A stretch of DNA of 64,000 bases from an uncultured Myxococcales bacterium (GCA_937949945.1 CALFEQ010000066.1:26117-90116); one strand, 5' to 3'. Shown: positions 16,936 to 25,634, counted from the stretch's first letter. Notes: generated by a model not told the origin, from the sequence alone. Numbers and translations: made by a program.

Positions 16936-17352
16936 GGTGGTCCGAGGATACCCGGGAAATGGCCCTCGCCAACGACCTTCCGCTCCGCTCCGCAACGCGC
17001 CGAATCGACACGCCGACGAGTCGGAGTGTTCCTCGCGGCCACGAGACCGACGACGTCGACAGCGTCATCACGCCGCTCCTGTCGTAGCGGCCCAGCCAAG
17101 GCCCTGTTCCACCCTGGCTCCCCCTCGTCTCCTTGTCATCCACGTCGTGCGAGCACGAGAGCTAGAGGGACCGCGCAACCTCGTCTCGATTTCGATGGTC
17201 GCCGGTGGGAGCGAGGTCGCAGTCGCGCGAGGCGCTTGCAGGTCGAGAGCGAGACTCCCTTCTCCGGAGGAAATGCGAAGCATTTCCTGCGGGCTCCCTG
17301 TCACCCTGTCTCCCTGTTCAACCCTGTCTCCGCCTCGTCCCCTCGTCTCCGA
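16936..17352. other. Gene-free spacer with hairpin and a 12-bp direct repeat
   Basis: I find no supported ORF in these 417 bp. Two copies of CCCCTCGTCTCC lie at 17121-17132 and 17339-17350 and bracket 206 bp. The right end holds a pyrimidine-rich run with the unit CCCTGT repeated several times between 17296 and 17325. The segment could be a small intergenic repeat element. Confidence 0.5.
17268..17288 (-). terminator. Perfect 9-bp hairpin downstream of the MFS gene
   Basis: AGGAAATGC (17268-17276) and GCATTTCCT (17280-17288) form a perfect stem with a GAA/TTC loop, 64 bp past the MFS stop codon on the minus strand. No T-run follows. The AT-rich stem stands out in this GC-rich sequence. Confidence 0.4.
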
Positions 17353-18714
17353 TCAGGCGGCCGCAGCTGCGGGCTTGTCGAGCCCCGACCGGATCCACTT
17401 CCGAGCGGCGACGAGCGCGAGCGGGCTCACCATGGCGATCGCACCGTAGAGGAGCCACATCGTCCCCGAGCTCTGCGGGCCCTCCTTGGGGACGAAGCGC
17501 TCGAGGATGAAGCCGGAGTAGAACCCGGTCGTCGTCTTCGCGACGAACCACGGGAGGTTCGCGACGCCCATGTACTGCGCGACACGACCCTCCGGAGCGA
17601 GCTCCGCGGCGTACTCGAGGAAGCGCGACGACCAGAGCGCCTCGCCGATCGAGAAGACGATGAAGTACGTGACGAGCAGCGCGGTGTTCGGACCGGGCAC
17701 GAGGAGGAACGTCGACGCCGCGCTGACGAGGGAGCCGACGATCATCATCGTCAGCACGTGGAACCGCTTCGTGAGCGCCGTCAGCGTCGGTACGCCGAGG
17801 AAGATCACCAGCGGGTTCACCGAGTCGACGAGCCACTCCATGCGGTCGGTCACGTGCTCCGGGTAGCACCTGAGCACGTACTCGGGCATCGTGAGCCACT
17901 GGTGCGCGAAGAGCGTCCGCACCGGCAAGAGCGCGAAGATGAAGAAGAGGAAGCGCACGTTCCGGAAAGGCGACAGAGGCTCCTTCTGCTCGGGCGCCTT
18001 CGCGCTCTCCCGATAACCGGCGTCCGCCTTCTCCTTCGGCTCCGGCGCCGGCTCCGCGCCGCGGAGGACCTTGGCCTCCGCCGACTTCGTCATGAACAGA
18101 CCGAAGACGACGAGCGTCACCAGCGTGATGCCGGTGCACATCCAGTTGACCGCGTTGAAGCCCGAGAGCGCGCTCTCGCCGGCCTTGTACGGGACGTCGA
18201 AGGACGTGCGCACGTGCGCCGAGAGCGGCCCCACGAGCATCGCGCCGAAGTTGAGGCCGGCATAGAGGAGCGCGAAGCCCATCGAGCCGGTCTCCTCGCT
18301 CGTGTACCGCTTCACGCCGGCATAGCAGACCGGCTGGAGGATGCCCTCGCCGAGCGCGACGACCGCGAGCGAGACCGCGACCAGCGCGGCGCCGCCCGCG
18401 AAGGGCGCCGAGGAATAGACGACGCGGCCGATGAACGAGAGCGCGAGCGCGAGGAGGATGCTCCGCCGAATCCCGAGGCGGCCCTCCGTCGGCTTGCCGA
18501 CGAAGAGCATGACGAGCGTGAGCGCGCCGGTGAAGAGCGACACCCACGTGCTGGCGTACTCGGGCGCGATGCCGATGTCCTGCCCGAGGAAGGCCTTCAT
18601 CAGGGGCAGGATCCCGAAGTAGGCCATCGCGTCGAACGCGAACGCGAAGATGACCAGCCAGAGCGCGCGCGGTGCGTGGCGGAGCGCCTTGAATGCCTCG
18701 ATGAGCTCCTTCAC
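17353..18714 (-). CDS. MFS transporter (POT/peptide-transporter-like)
   Basis: The 453-residue protein has about twelve membrane segments in two halves with a long charged loop (SAEAKVLRGAEPAPEPKEKA) between helices 6 and 7. Features near the N-terminus (FAFDAMAYFGILPLMKAFL) and GEGILQPVCYAGVKRYTSEE resemble proton-coupled oligopeptide transporters, where a Phe-Tyr-Gly pattern in helix 1 is common. The ExxERF proton motif of true POTs is not evident, so I would not name a substrate. The gene starts at ATG 18714 and is separated from the small downstream-strand gene at 18793 by 78 bp. Confidence 0.85.
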   Translation of the reverse strand: MKELIEAFKALRHAPRALWLVIFAFAFDAMAYFGILPLMKAFLGQDIGIAPEYASTWVSLFTGALTLVMLFVGKPTEGRLGIRRSILLALALSFIGRVVYSSAPFAGGAALVAVSLAVVALGEGILQPVCYAGVKRYTSEETGSMGFALLYAGLNFGAMLVGPLSAHVRTSFDVPYKAGESALSGFNAVNWMCTGITLVTLVVFGLFMTKSAEAKVLRGAEPAPEPKEKADAGYRESAKAPEQKEPLSPFRNVRFLFFIFALLPVRTLFAHQWLTMPEYVLRCYPEHVTDRMEWLVDSVNPLVIFLGVPTLTALTKRFHVLTMMIVGSLVSAASTFLLVPGPNTALLVTYFIVFSIGEALWSSRFLEYAAELAPEGRVAQYMGVANLPWFVAKTTTGFYSGFILERFVPKEGPQSSGTMWLLYGAIAMVSPLALVAARKWIRSGLDKPAAAAA

Positions 18715-18792
18715 GCGTCGGGGTCGTAGCCGGGGTCGTGGTCCACGTCGAGCCCCTTCGCGAGGTCGACCGTTCGCGGGCCGACCGCGCGG

Positions 18793-19044
18793 CTAATCGA
18801 CGCGACGAATCGCCCGGCCGGGGCCGCCGTGCTCGTGCAGCAGATCGTCGAGCCAGGTCACGAGCTCCTCCTCGCGGACGTGCGGCGGGATGACGACGTC
18901 GTCGCGCAGACGCCGCTTGCCCTCGTCACCGACCTCTAGGACGCACCACCGTCCCGAAGGCAGGCGCTCCACGTCCAGCACGAACCGCCCGTAACGTCGA
19001 AGCGCATGCGAGAGACGATACGCTCCGGAGGCCGCGCGCGTCAC
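18793..19044 (-). CDS. Small conserved protein, apparently frameshifted near its start (DUF7661-like)
   Basis: The body reads YGRFVLDVERLPSGRW, then GKRRLRDDVVIPP and ELVTWLDDLLHEHGGPG, a pattern I associate with a small family (DUF7661) that normally begins M-x-F-x-V-Y-G-R-F. Here an ATG at 19007 encodes MRFDV in the neighbouring frame, and one extra T after GTT would join it exactly to YGRF. So a 1-bp deletion near 18993 is likely. The GTG at 19044 gives an uninterrupted 83-codon ORF with a different N-terminus (TRAASGAYRLSHALRR) and may rescue expression. It lies 21 bp downstream of polX on the same strand. Confidence 0.6.
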   Translation of the reverse strand: MTRAASGAYRLSHALRRYGRFVLDVERLPSGRWCVLEVGDEGKRRLRDDVVIPPHVREEELVTWLDDLLHEHGGPGRAIRRVD

Positions 19045-19065
19045 CCCCCGCGGGTACGGAGCCGG

Positions 19066-20844
19066 TCAGCTCGGCGACGCGGCTCGGGCGCCGCCGCGAC
19101 CACGCCGCTTCGGCCCGCGTCCCCGCTCGGAGCGCCACGCCTGGAGCTGGTCGGCGGTCATCGTGTTGAGCACGTGCTCCGGGCCGAGCCACGCGCGGCG
19201 CGCGATGCCGACGCCGTAGCGCAGGAACGAGAGCTCGCGGATGCTGTGCGCGTCGCTGTCGATCACGACGGGCACGCCCGCCTCGCGCGCGAGCTTCGCG
19301 ATGTGCTCGTTCACGTCGAGGCGCAGCGGCGAGCTATTGAGCTCGATCGCGACGCCGGCCCGCGCGCATGCTGCGAGAACCGCCTCGAAGTCGAGATCGC
19401 TCGGCTCACGCACCCCGAGCTGGCGGCCCGTGGGATGCCCCAAGGCGTCGATCTTGCCCGACTCGATCGCGCGGACGACGCGCTTCGTCATCTCCTCGCG
19501 CGGCATCTGCAGCTTCTGGTGGACGCTGCCGACCACCCACTCGAGCTCGTCGAGGTAGTCCTCGAGATCGACCGTGCCGTCCGCGAGGATGTCGGCTTCG
19601 AGGCCGGCGAAGACGCGGATGCCGGCCTTCTCCTCCACCGCGCGGATGCTCTTCTTCTGCTCGCGGAGGCGCTCTCGGCTCATGCCGCGGACGAACGTGA
19701 GCGTCTCGGAGTGGTCCGTGATGGCGACGTAGGAGCGGCCGTTCGCCTTCGCCGTCGCCACCATGTCTTCGAGCGAGCTCTTTCCGTCCGTCTCGGTCGT
19801 GTGCATGTGGAGATCGCCGCGCAGGTCGGACAGCTCCACGAGCCGAGGGATCGCGCGCTTCGCGGCGAGCTCGATCTCCCCGCGGTTCTCGCGCATCTCG
19901 GGCGGCATCCACGCGAGGCCGATGGCCTCGTAGACGGACTCCTCGGTCTCTCCCGCGATCTTGGCGCCGGACTCGTCGAAGACGCCGTACTCGCTCACCT
20001 TGAGCTTCTTCTTCACGGCGATCGTGCGCATCGCGACGTTGTGGTCCTTCGATCCCGTGAAGTACTGGAGCGCGGCGCCCCACGACTCGGGCGGGACCAC
20101 GCGCAGGTCCGCTTGCATCCCGCTGTCGAGCACCACGCTCGTCTTCGTGTCGCCCTTGCCGAGCACCTCGACGACGGTCGGCGCGGAGGCGAAGGCTTCC
20201 ATGATGGCGGGGGCGTCGTCCTTCGACGCAGCGACGAGGATGTCGAGATCGCCCACGGTCTCGGAGCGGCGGCGGAGGCTCCCGGCGTAGTCGCACGAGA
20301 GCACGCCCGGTACCTTCTTCATCTCCTCGACGAGCGCCTCCGCCGCGAGCATCGCCTCGGCGAGGGGGCGGCGCTTGGGGGCGCTCGCGCGCTTGCGCCA
20401 CGCGGCGATGGCCGCGACGAGCTTCTCCTCGCGCTTCTCGCCGAACCGCGGCAGGTCGCGAAGGCGCCCCTCCTTCGCCGCCTTCTCGAGCTCGTCGATG
20501 GTCGTGATCCCCCGCTCCTTCCAGACCTGCTGCGCCGTCTTGAGCCCGATGCCCGGCAGGTTCATCAGCTCGACGAGGCCCGGCGGCAGGTTGCCCCGGA
20601 GCTTCTCCGCCTCGGCGATCGTCCCCGTCTCGAGCAGCTCCTTGATGCGGCGCGCGACGCCTTCGCCGATGCCGCGCACCTTCGCGAGCTCGTCCCTCTT
20701 CGCGAGCTCGGCGATGCTCCCGGCGTACCCCTCGATCGCGCGCGCCGCCGAGCGAAACGCCCGCACCTTGAAGGGCACGGTACCGGACAGCTCGTGCAGG
20801 TCCGCGAGATCGACGAGCGCTTTGGCGATGGCTTGGTTGTCCAT
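19066..20844 (-). CDS. polX: DNA polymerase X with PHP exonuclease domain
   Basis: The 592-residue protein has the bacterial PolX layout. Two helix-hairpin-helix motifs lie at 56-64 (VRGIGEGVA) and 96-104 (LPGIGLKTA). The polymerase palm carries Asp199 and Asp201 in VGDLDILV and a third acidic residue at Asp246 (QADLRVV). The C-terminal PHP domain starts with GDLHMHTTETDG at 343-354, giving metal ligands His346, His348 and Asp353, and continues with VAITDHSE, LEADIL, GSVH and DSDAH. Known PolX enzymes fill short gaps in base-excision and end-joining repair and have 3'-5' exonuclease activity. Its upstream region contains a large inverted repeat. Confidence 0.96.
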   Translation of the reverse strand: MDNQAIAKALVDLADLHELSGTVPFKVRAFRSAARAIEGYAGSIAELAKRDELAKVRGIGEGVARRIKELLETGTIAEAEKLRGNLPPGLVELMNLPGIGLKTAQQVWKERGITTIDELEKAAKEGRLRDLPRFGEKREEKLVAAIAAWRKRASAPKRRPLAEAMLAAEALVEEMKKVPGVLSCDYAGSLRRRSETVGDLDILVAASKDDAPAIMEAFASAPTVVEVLGKGDTKTSVVLDSGMQADLRVVPPESWGAALQYFTGSKDHNVAMRTIAVKKKLKVSEYGVFDESGAKIAGETEESVYEAIGLAWMPPEMRENRGEIELAAKRAIPRLVELSDLRGDLHMHTTETDGKSSLEDMVATAKANGRSYVAITDHSETLTFVRGMSRERLREQKKSIRAVEEKAGIRVFAGLEADILADGTVDLEDYLDELEWVVGSVHQKLQMPREEMTKRVVRAIESGKIDALGHPTGRQLGVREPSDLDFEAVLAACARAGVAIELNSSPLRLDVNEHIAKLAREAGVPVVIDSDAHSIRELSFLRYGVGIARRAWLGPEHVLNTMTADQLQAWRSERGRGPKRRGRGGARAASPS

Positions 20845-20849
20845 GGATC

Positions 20850-20996
20850 AGGCTCCAGGCTCCGGGGCTCCAGGGAGAGAGCGGTCCCGGAAGGATTCGA
20901 GGCCATCCCCTTCGTAGCCGAATCCGGGGTCGACCGGGAGGTGGGGCGCCGACGCCCGCGGCAGCTTCATCCCCTGGAGCCCGGAGCCTGGAGCCC
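20850..20996. repeat. Intergenic inverted repeat with nested palindrome
   Basis: The left arm (20850-20875, rich in GGCTCCAGG units) is the reverse complement of the right arm (20972-20996, CCTGGAGCCCGGAGCCTGG units) except for one indel, over about 25 bp. Inside, GGATTCG (20893-20899) and CGAATCC (20919-20925) form a second hairpin. The element fills most of the 210-bp region between the divergent polX and kinase genes. It could be a dispersed palindromic repeat or a structured RNA; no ORF in it is convincing. Confidence 0.6.
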
Positions 20997-21054
20997 GGAG
21001 CCTCTCTCTTCTTTTCTCGCGGAGCCCTCGCGGTCGCGGCACAATGTGGGGAGC

Positions 21055-23229
21055 ATGGCGGTTCCTCCGACGCGGGCCTCCGGTCCGTACCGACCCACAC
21101 GCCTCGGGCAGTGGGAGGTGATCGCGAAGATCGCCGGCGGAGGAATGAGCGCGATCTACTTGGGACGGCGCGTCGAGCCCTCCTCCGACGTGCCGCAGGT
21201 CGTGGCGTTGAAGATCGTGCGCCACGACGTCCGCGACGAGCGCATGCTCAGGATGTTCCTCGAGGAGGGGAAGCTCATCGCGAGGCTCGTCCACCCGAAC
21301 ATCGTCCGGACCCTCGAGGTCGGGGCGGACGGCGAGCAGGACTACATCGCGATGGAGCTGATGCTCGGCAAGACGTTCGCCGCCATCCAAGACGCGATCT
21401 TCGCGCGCGACCTCCGCCTCAACGCGGAGATCGCCGCGTGGGCCGCCGCGCGCGTGGCGGACGCGCTCCACTACGCGCACGAGCTCACGGACGACCAGGG
21501 CAGGCCGCTCGGCCTCGTCCACCGCGACGTCAACCCGGCGAACATCTTCGCGACGTTCAACGGCGAGGTGAAGTTGTTCGACTTCGGCCTCGCGAAGGTC
21601 ACGGCGGGGGAGAAGTCCGGCTCGCACTTGCTCGCGGGCAAGCTCTCGTACTTGTCGCCCGAGCAGATCATGCAGCTCCCGCTCGATCGCCGGAGCGACA
21701 TCTTCTCGCTCGGCACGACGCTCTGGGAGCTGCTCACGGGCCGTCGCTTGTTCCGCCGCGACTCCGACCTCGAGACGGTGCGCGCGGTGCAGCTCGGGCC
21801 CATCCCCGACCCGCGCACGGTCGCCCCGGAGGTCCCCGAGGAGCTCGCTCGGATCGCGAAGACCGCGCTCGAGCGCAATCGCGAGCACCGGTATCCGACG
21901 GCGGCCCATCTGGCGCGTGACCTCGACGCGTTCGTGTACACCCGCACCTCGCCGAGCGACGTGGCGGCGCGCCTCGCGCAGCTGGTCGACACGCTGTTCC
22001 CGGGCGAGCAGCGGCGACAGGCCGGGTGGCTCAAGCCGGCGATCAGCAGCTCGTCGCGTACGTCGGTGCCGCCGCCGAGCGGAGGTCGTTCGTGGAGCAC
22101 GCGGCCCACCCCGCCGCCGCGCTCGCTGACGCCGCACGAGGTCACGCAGGTGATGCCGAACGCGCCGGCACCTCCGGCCTCGAGCTCTTCGCCCGCGATG
22201 TCCGCGTCGGTGCCCCCGAGGCCGTCGTCGTCGCCGGCGATGCCTTCCTCGGCGCCGGGCGTCGCGTCGTCGTCGCGGTCGGTCCTCCCACGCCCGACGA
22301 CGACGACGGCACCGCCGCCGTCACCGACGGTGGCCGCGATGCCGCCGAGCCCTGCCGACACGCAGCCGCACGCGCTCGACCGGACGCCGTACGAAGGCAC
22401 GCCTTCGGTGCTCCCCGTCACGCCGCGCGACGGCACTCCGTCGGTGTTCCCCGTCACGCCGCGCGACGGGACGCCCGCGGTCACCCCGCGCGACGGCACT
22501 CCGTCGGTGCTCTCGATCACGCCGCGCGACGGCACTCCGTCGGTGCTCCCGATGACACCGACGGACGGCGTGACGGCCGTGTCACCGCCACCGCGCGCCT
22601 CGGTGCCGCCGCGCGCGTCGGTCGTGCCGCCGGCTCCTCCCGCACGTCCGTCGATGGCTCCGCGTCAGGGAGCTCCTTCCGTCGCGCCGCCGTCGATCCC
22701 TCCACCGGCGCCGCGCCCGATGTCGGTGCCCCCGCCCCCGGTCGCCTCGGGCTGGACACCGTCCACCGCTCGCCCGGGCCCGGCGACCGTGCCTCCGCCG
22801 CCACCACGCGCGCGATCCATGGCGCCGAAGGCGCCGTCGATCCCGGCCCCGCCGCCTGCCGAACCGATCGAGCCTGCGCCCACTTCGCGGACGGAGATCC
22901 AGGAGCTCCCCGAGCCGTCGCCGTACTCGCGGACCGACATCCGAGCGCCTTCCTTCCTCGCCGATGCTGCGCAGAAGCCAGCCCCGGCGGCGGCGCAAAC
23001 GCGGTCGCCGTCGATCCCGCCGGCAGGCACGCCCCTCGCGGGGTTCGTCCGGCCGAAGCGCGCGCCGATCCCGTTGCCATCGCACCTCAAGGCCGGCGAC
23101 GCGAAGCCCAAGGCGACCGAATCGAAGCGACCTCCGCCGCCCGCGACGGCCCGGACGAAGAAGGACACCGATCCGCCCGCCAGCGACACGAAGATCGACT
23201 TCCCGCGCCCGCCCGGGAAAGGCTCCTGA
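21055..23229 (+). CDS. Ser/Thr protein kinase with long Pro-rich repeat tail
   Basis: The 724-residue protein has an N-terminal Hanks kinase at 20-290: Gly loop IAGGGMSAIYLG, Lys53, HRDVNPANI at 156-164, DFG at 176-178 and LSYLSPEQ. The usual Lys two residues after the catalytic Asp is Asn here, a substitution common in myxobacterial kinases. No transmembrane segment is evident. Residues 330-724 are Pro/Ser/Ala-rich and contain about six TPRDGTPSV units (441-504), likely phosphorylation or protein-binding sites. The ATG at 21055 is preferred because MAVPPTR leads directly into the kinase. A basic C-terminus ends the protein. It diverges from polX. Confidence 0.92.
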   Translation: MAVPPTRASGPYRPTRLGQWEVIAKIAGGGMSAIYLGRRVEPSSDVPQVVALKIVRHDVRDERMLRMFLEEGKLIARLVHPNIVRTLEVGADGEQDYIAMELMLGKTFAAIQDAIFARDLRLNAEIAAWAAARVADALHYAHELTDDQGRPLGLVHRDVNPANIFATFNGEVKLFDFGLAKVTAGEKSGSHLLAGKLSYLSPEQIMQLPLDRRSDIFSLGTTLWELLTGRRLFRRDSDLETVRAVQLGPIPDPRTVAPEVPEELARIAKTALERNREHRYPTAAHLARDLDAFVYTRTSPSDVAARLAQLVDTLFPGEQRRQAGWLKPAISSSSRTSVPPPSGGRSWSTRPTPPPRSLTPHEVTQVMPNAPAPPASSSSPAMSASVPPRPSSSPAMPSSAPGVASSSRSVLPRPTTTTAPPPSPTVAAMPPSPADTQPHALDRTPYEGTPSVLPVTPRDGTPSVFPVTPRDGTPAVTPRDGTPSVLSITPRDGTPSVLPMTPTDGVTAVSPPPRASVPPRASVVPPAPPARPSMAPRQGAPSVAPPSIPPPAPRPMSVPPPPVASGWTPSTARPGPATVPPPPPRARSMAPKAPSIPAPPPAEPIEPAPTSRTEIQELPEPSPYSRTDIRAPSFLADAAQKPAPAAAQTRSPSIPPAGTPLAGFVRPKRAPIPLPSHLKAGDAKPKATESKRPPPPATARTKKDTDPPASDTKIDFPRPPGKGS
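22378..22575 (+). repeat. Tandem coding repeat, TPRDGTPSV units
   Basis: Within the kinase tail the unit GTCACGCCGCGCGACGGCAC and near copies repeat about six times, encoding TPYEGTPSVLPV, TPRDGTPSVFPV, TPRDGTPAV, TPRDGTPSVLSI, TPRDGTPSVLPM and TPTDGVTAV. One copy is shortened by three codons. Near-identical DNA in several copies points to recent expansion by slippage or unequal exchange. Confidence 0.85.
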
Positions 23230-23329
23230 CGCGCGCGAGCCGAGCTCGAGAGCTCTCCCTCACCTGCTCTCGTCTCCACTAGCCGCGGCGCCGCCGGAGC
23301 GTTAGAAGCTGGAGCCGGAGAGGTTCAAG

Positions 23330-23842
23330 ATGACGCTCTACGAGCAGATCGTCCCGTACTTCGACAAGTCCCTGGAGAACATGGATCGCTGGATCGACAA
23401 GGCGATCGCGCACGCCAACGAGAAGAAGTACGACCCGAACAATCTCCTCACGGCGCGCCTCGCCCCCGATCAGTTCCCGCTGGCTCGCCAGGTCGGCGTC
23501 ACGTGCGATCACGCCAAGTTCGCTTGCGCTCGTCTCGCCGGCAGGGAGGCGCCTTCGCATCCCGACGACGAGAAGACCTGGGACGAGCTCAGGAGCCGCA
23601 TCCGCAGCGTCCGCGATTACGTCCAGAGCTTCCAGCCGAAGGACTTCGAGGGCGCGGAAGAGCGGAAGATCACGCTCTCGTTCTGGCAGGGCAAGTACCT
23701 GACCGGCAAGGACTACTTCTTCGAGTTCGCGCGTCCGAACTTCGGGTTCCACCTCGTGCACGTCTACGCCATCCTCCGCCACAACGGCGTCGACCTCGGG
23801 AAGAAGGACTTCATCCCTTCCCTCCCGCTCCGCGACCTCTGA
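23330..23842 (+). CDS. DUF1993-family protein
   Basis: The 170-residue protein matches the DUF1993 family from start to end: MTLYEQIVPYFDKSLENMDRW, ARLAPDQFPLARQVGVTCDH, and FHLVHVYAILRHNGVDLGKKDF near the C-terminus. The predicted fold is a four-helix DinB-like bundle, and the conserved His residues (CDH and HLVHVYAILRHNG) could bind a metal. No enzyme activity is established for the family. A GGAGAGG ribosome-binding site lies seven bases before the ATG. The stop overlaps the next start in TGATG, so translation is probably coupled to the HD protein. Confidence 0.9.
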   Translation: MTLYEQIVPYFDKSLENMDRWIDKAIAHANEKKYDPNNLLTARLAPDQFPLARQVGVTCDHAKFACARLAGREAPSHPDDEKTWDELRSRIRSVRDYVQSFQPKDFEGAEERKITLSFWQGKYLTGKDYFFEFARPNFGFHLVHVYAILRHNGVDLGKKDFIPSLPLRDL

Positions 23843-24417
23843 TGTCGACGGCGAGCGCGCGGGCCGGCTCGCTGATCGAGCTCGTCCAGTTCTTCGATCG
23901 CCTCGCGGCGCTGCCCCGGACCGGGTGGCTGCTGCGAGGCGTCGCCGATCCGGAGAGCATCGCCGAGCACTCCTTCGGCGTCTGCGTCGTGGCGATGCTC
24001 CTCGTCGACGATCTCCGCGCGCGCGGCACGACCGTCGACGGGGAGCGCGTGCTGCGCATGGCCATCGTCCACGACGCCGCCGAGGCGTTCACCGGCGACA
24101 TCCCGATGCCCGCGAAGACCGACGCGCTCTCGAAGGCGCTCGAGGAGGCCGAGGAGAAGCTCCTCGAGCGCACGCTCCCTCCCGCCGAGCTCGCGCTCTG
24201 GCGCGAAGCCGCGGAGGGCAAGACGCTCGAGGCGCGCATCGTGAAGGCGGCGGACAAGATCCAGATGCTGATCAAGGCGCTCACCTACGAGCAACAGCGC
24301 CGCGGCAGGCTCGACGAGTTCTGGCAGAGCAAGAAGAACCGCCGCCACATGGACCTCCCGCTCGCGCGCGAGCTGTTCGACGAGCTCGAGCGCCTCGCCG
24401 CAGCCGAGCGCAAGTGA
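23842..24417 (+). CDS. HD-domain phosphohydrolase (YfbR/HDDC2-like)
   Basis: The 191-residue protein carries the HD metal site in order: AEHSFGV (His), AIVHDAAEAFTGDIP (His-Asp) and VKAADKIQMLIKAL (Asp). This is the pattern of HDDC2/YfbR-type 5'-nucleotidases, which remove phosphate from deoxynucleoside monophosphates; the exact substrate here is inferred. The ATG at 23842 overlaps the stop of the DUF1993 gene, and its own stop overlaps the GTG of the RNA methylase gene by four bases (GTGA). The three genes therefore form one coupled operon. Confidence 0.88.
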   Translation: MSTASARAGSLIELVQFFDRLAALPRTGWLLRGVADPESIAEHSFGVCVVAMLLVDDLRARGTTVDGERVLRMAIVHDAAEAFTGDIPMPAKTDALSKALEEAEEKLLERTLPPAELALWREAAEGKTLEARIVKAADKIQMLIKALTYEQQRRGRLDEFWQSKKNRRHMDLPLARELFDELERLAAAERK

Positions 24418-25268
24418 AGCCCCGTCGCGACGGACCGCATCGAGCACGCTTCGAGCGCCCCGCCGGCAGGGCGCAGGCGCCGGCGCACGCGCCGCGCGAG
24501 CGACCGCCGCCGGCACGCGACGCGCGACCGGTGCAGACGCCGACCGGAAACGTCGAGCGCATCCACGGCCATCGCGCCGGTCTCGCCGTGCTCGCGAGGC
24601 GCCCCGAAGACGTCGTGCGCGTCGCATGCGTGCGCGAGCTCGTGCGCGAGGTGAAGGAGGCCCTCGGCGCACGCGCCGACAGGACGAGCATCAGCGTCCT
24701 ACCCGAGCGCGAGATCGAGCGCATCGCGCACACGACGCAGCACGAGGGCCTCTGCCTCGAGGCACGCGCGCGCCGCTGGGCGAGCCCACAGCAGCTCGGC
24801 GATCTCCTCGTGCGCGAGCGAGGCGTCGCCGTCGCGCTCGATCGCGTCCGCAACTCGTACAACATCGGCGCGATCCTCCGAAGCGCCGCGTTCTTCGGCG
24901 TCGACGCCGTTCTGCTCGGCGCGCCGGCGCCGCACCCGGGCCTCGATCCGAATGCCGTCCGCGTCGCCGAAGGCGGGGCCGAGCACCTCGTGTTCTCGCG
25001 GACGACCGATCTCGCCGACACGCTCCAGCGCCTGCGCGCGCGTGGCGTCTCGATCGTCGGTACGGACGGCGCCGCCGACGAGAGCGCGCTCCAGCGGCGC
25101 TGGGTTCGCCCCGCCGTCGTCGTGCTCGGCAACGAGCGCGAAGGCCTCGGCCCACGCGTCCGCGCGCAGTGCGACGCGCTCGTCGCCATCCCCGGGACCG
25201 GCGCGGTCGAGTCGCTCAACGTCGGCGTCGCCGCCGGCATCCTCATCGCGCAGATCACGAGGCGATGA
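24414..25268 (+). CDS. SpoU/TrmH-family RNA 2'-O-ribose methyltransferase
   Basis: The 284-residue protein starts with a GTG inside a GTGA overlap. A basic, Pro/Arg-rich N-terminal tail (about 40 residues) precedes an L7Ae-like RNA-binding domain (VERIHGHRAGLAVLARRPED). The SPOUT domain has the three motifs: NSYNIGAILRSAAFFGVDAV, VVVLGNEREGL and IPGTGAVESLNVGVAAGI. These enzymes methylate ribose in rRNA or tRNA using S-adenosylmethionine, forming a trefoil knot. Which RNA is the target cannot be told. Coupling with the nucleotidase is a positional hint of an RNA or nucleotide role only. Confidence 0.92.
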   Translation: MKPRRDGPHRARFERPAGRAQAPAHAPRERPPPARDARPVQTPTGNVERIHGHRAGLAVLARRPEDVVRVACVRELVREVKEALGARADRTSISVLPEREIERIAHTTQHEGLCLEARARRWASPQQLGDLLVRERGVAVALDRVRNSYNIGAILRSAAFFGVDAVLLGAPAPHPGLDPNAVRVAEGGAEHLVFSRTTDLADTLQRLRARGVSIVGTDGAADESALQRRWVRPAVVVLGNEREGLGPRVRAQCDALVAIPGTGAVESLNVGVAAGILIAQITRR

Positions 25269-25322
25269 GCCTTACACGGACGCGCGGCGGCCGCGCGGAG
25301 GCGCCCGTGCTAACGTGACCCC

Positions 25323-25634
25323 ATGGATCCCAAGGTCGCCAAGTGCCTGCTCGTCTCGAAGGTCCTCGTGGCCGACGGGATGATGACCGAGAACGAGCGC
25401 GCATTCCTCGAGAAGGTGATGAAGCGCTTGGGCCTCGACGACGACGAACGCCGGCGCGTGCTCGCTCTCGAAGGCTGGGATCGGGCCGAGCCCGTCGTGT
25501 CGAAGCTGTCGACCGAAGAGAAACGCGAGCTCGTGTCGCTGCTCGCCGACGCGGCGTCGGCGGACGGACGCCTCTCTCCGCTCGAGTCGCAGACCGTGAA
25601 GCGGATCAGCGCGGAGCTCGGGGTCGACGGATGA
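25323..25634 (+). CDS. TerB-like small acidic protein
   Basis: The 103-residue protein is all-helical and resembles the TerB/DjlA-N domain: CLLVSKVLVADGMMTENERA, then SLLADAASADGRLSPLESQ, with acidic D-G-x-x-x-x-E loops that can bind metal. TerB domains occur in tellurite-resistance and membrane-stress proteins, but most single-domain members have no defined function. It lies 54 bp after the methylase gene, with a short GC hairpin (25282-25298) between, and overlaps the 3' end of the convergent lipoprotein gene by 29 bp. Confidence 0.75.
   Translation: MDPKVAKCLLVSKVLVADGMMTENERAFLEKVMKRLGLDDDERRRVLALEGWDRAEPVVSKLSTEEKRELVSLLADAASADGRLSPLESQTVKRISAELGVDG

Noticed and set aside
17068..17304. 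A 78-codon ORF in the spacer upstream of the cyclophilin
   Set aside because: It runs through the CCCTGT-rich and hairpin sequence and has no family-like features.
20848..21050. A 40-codon minus-strand ORF (start MKLPRASAPHLPV) between polX and the kinase
   Set aside because: It lies almost wholly within the inverted repeat, so its coding look comes from the repeat units.
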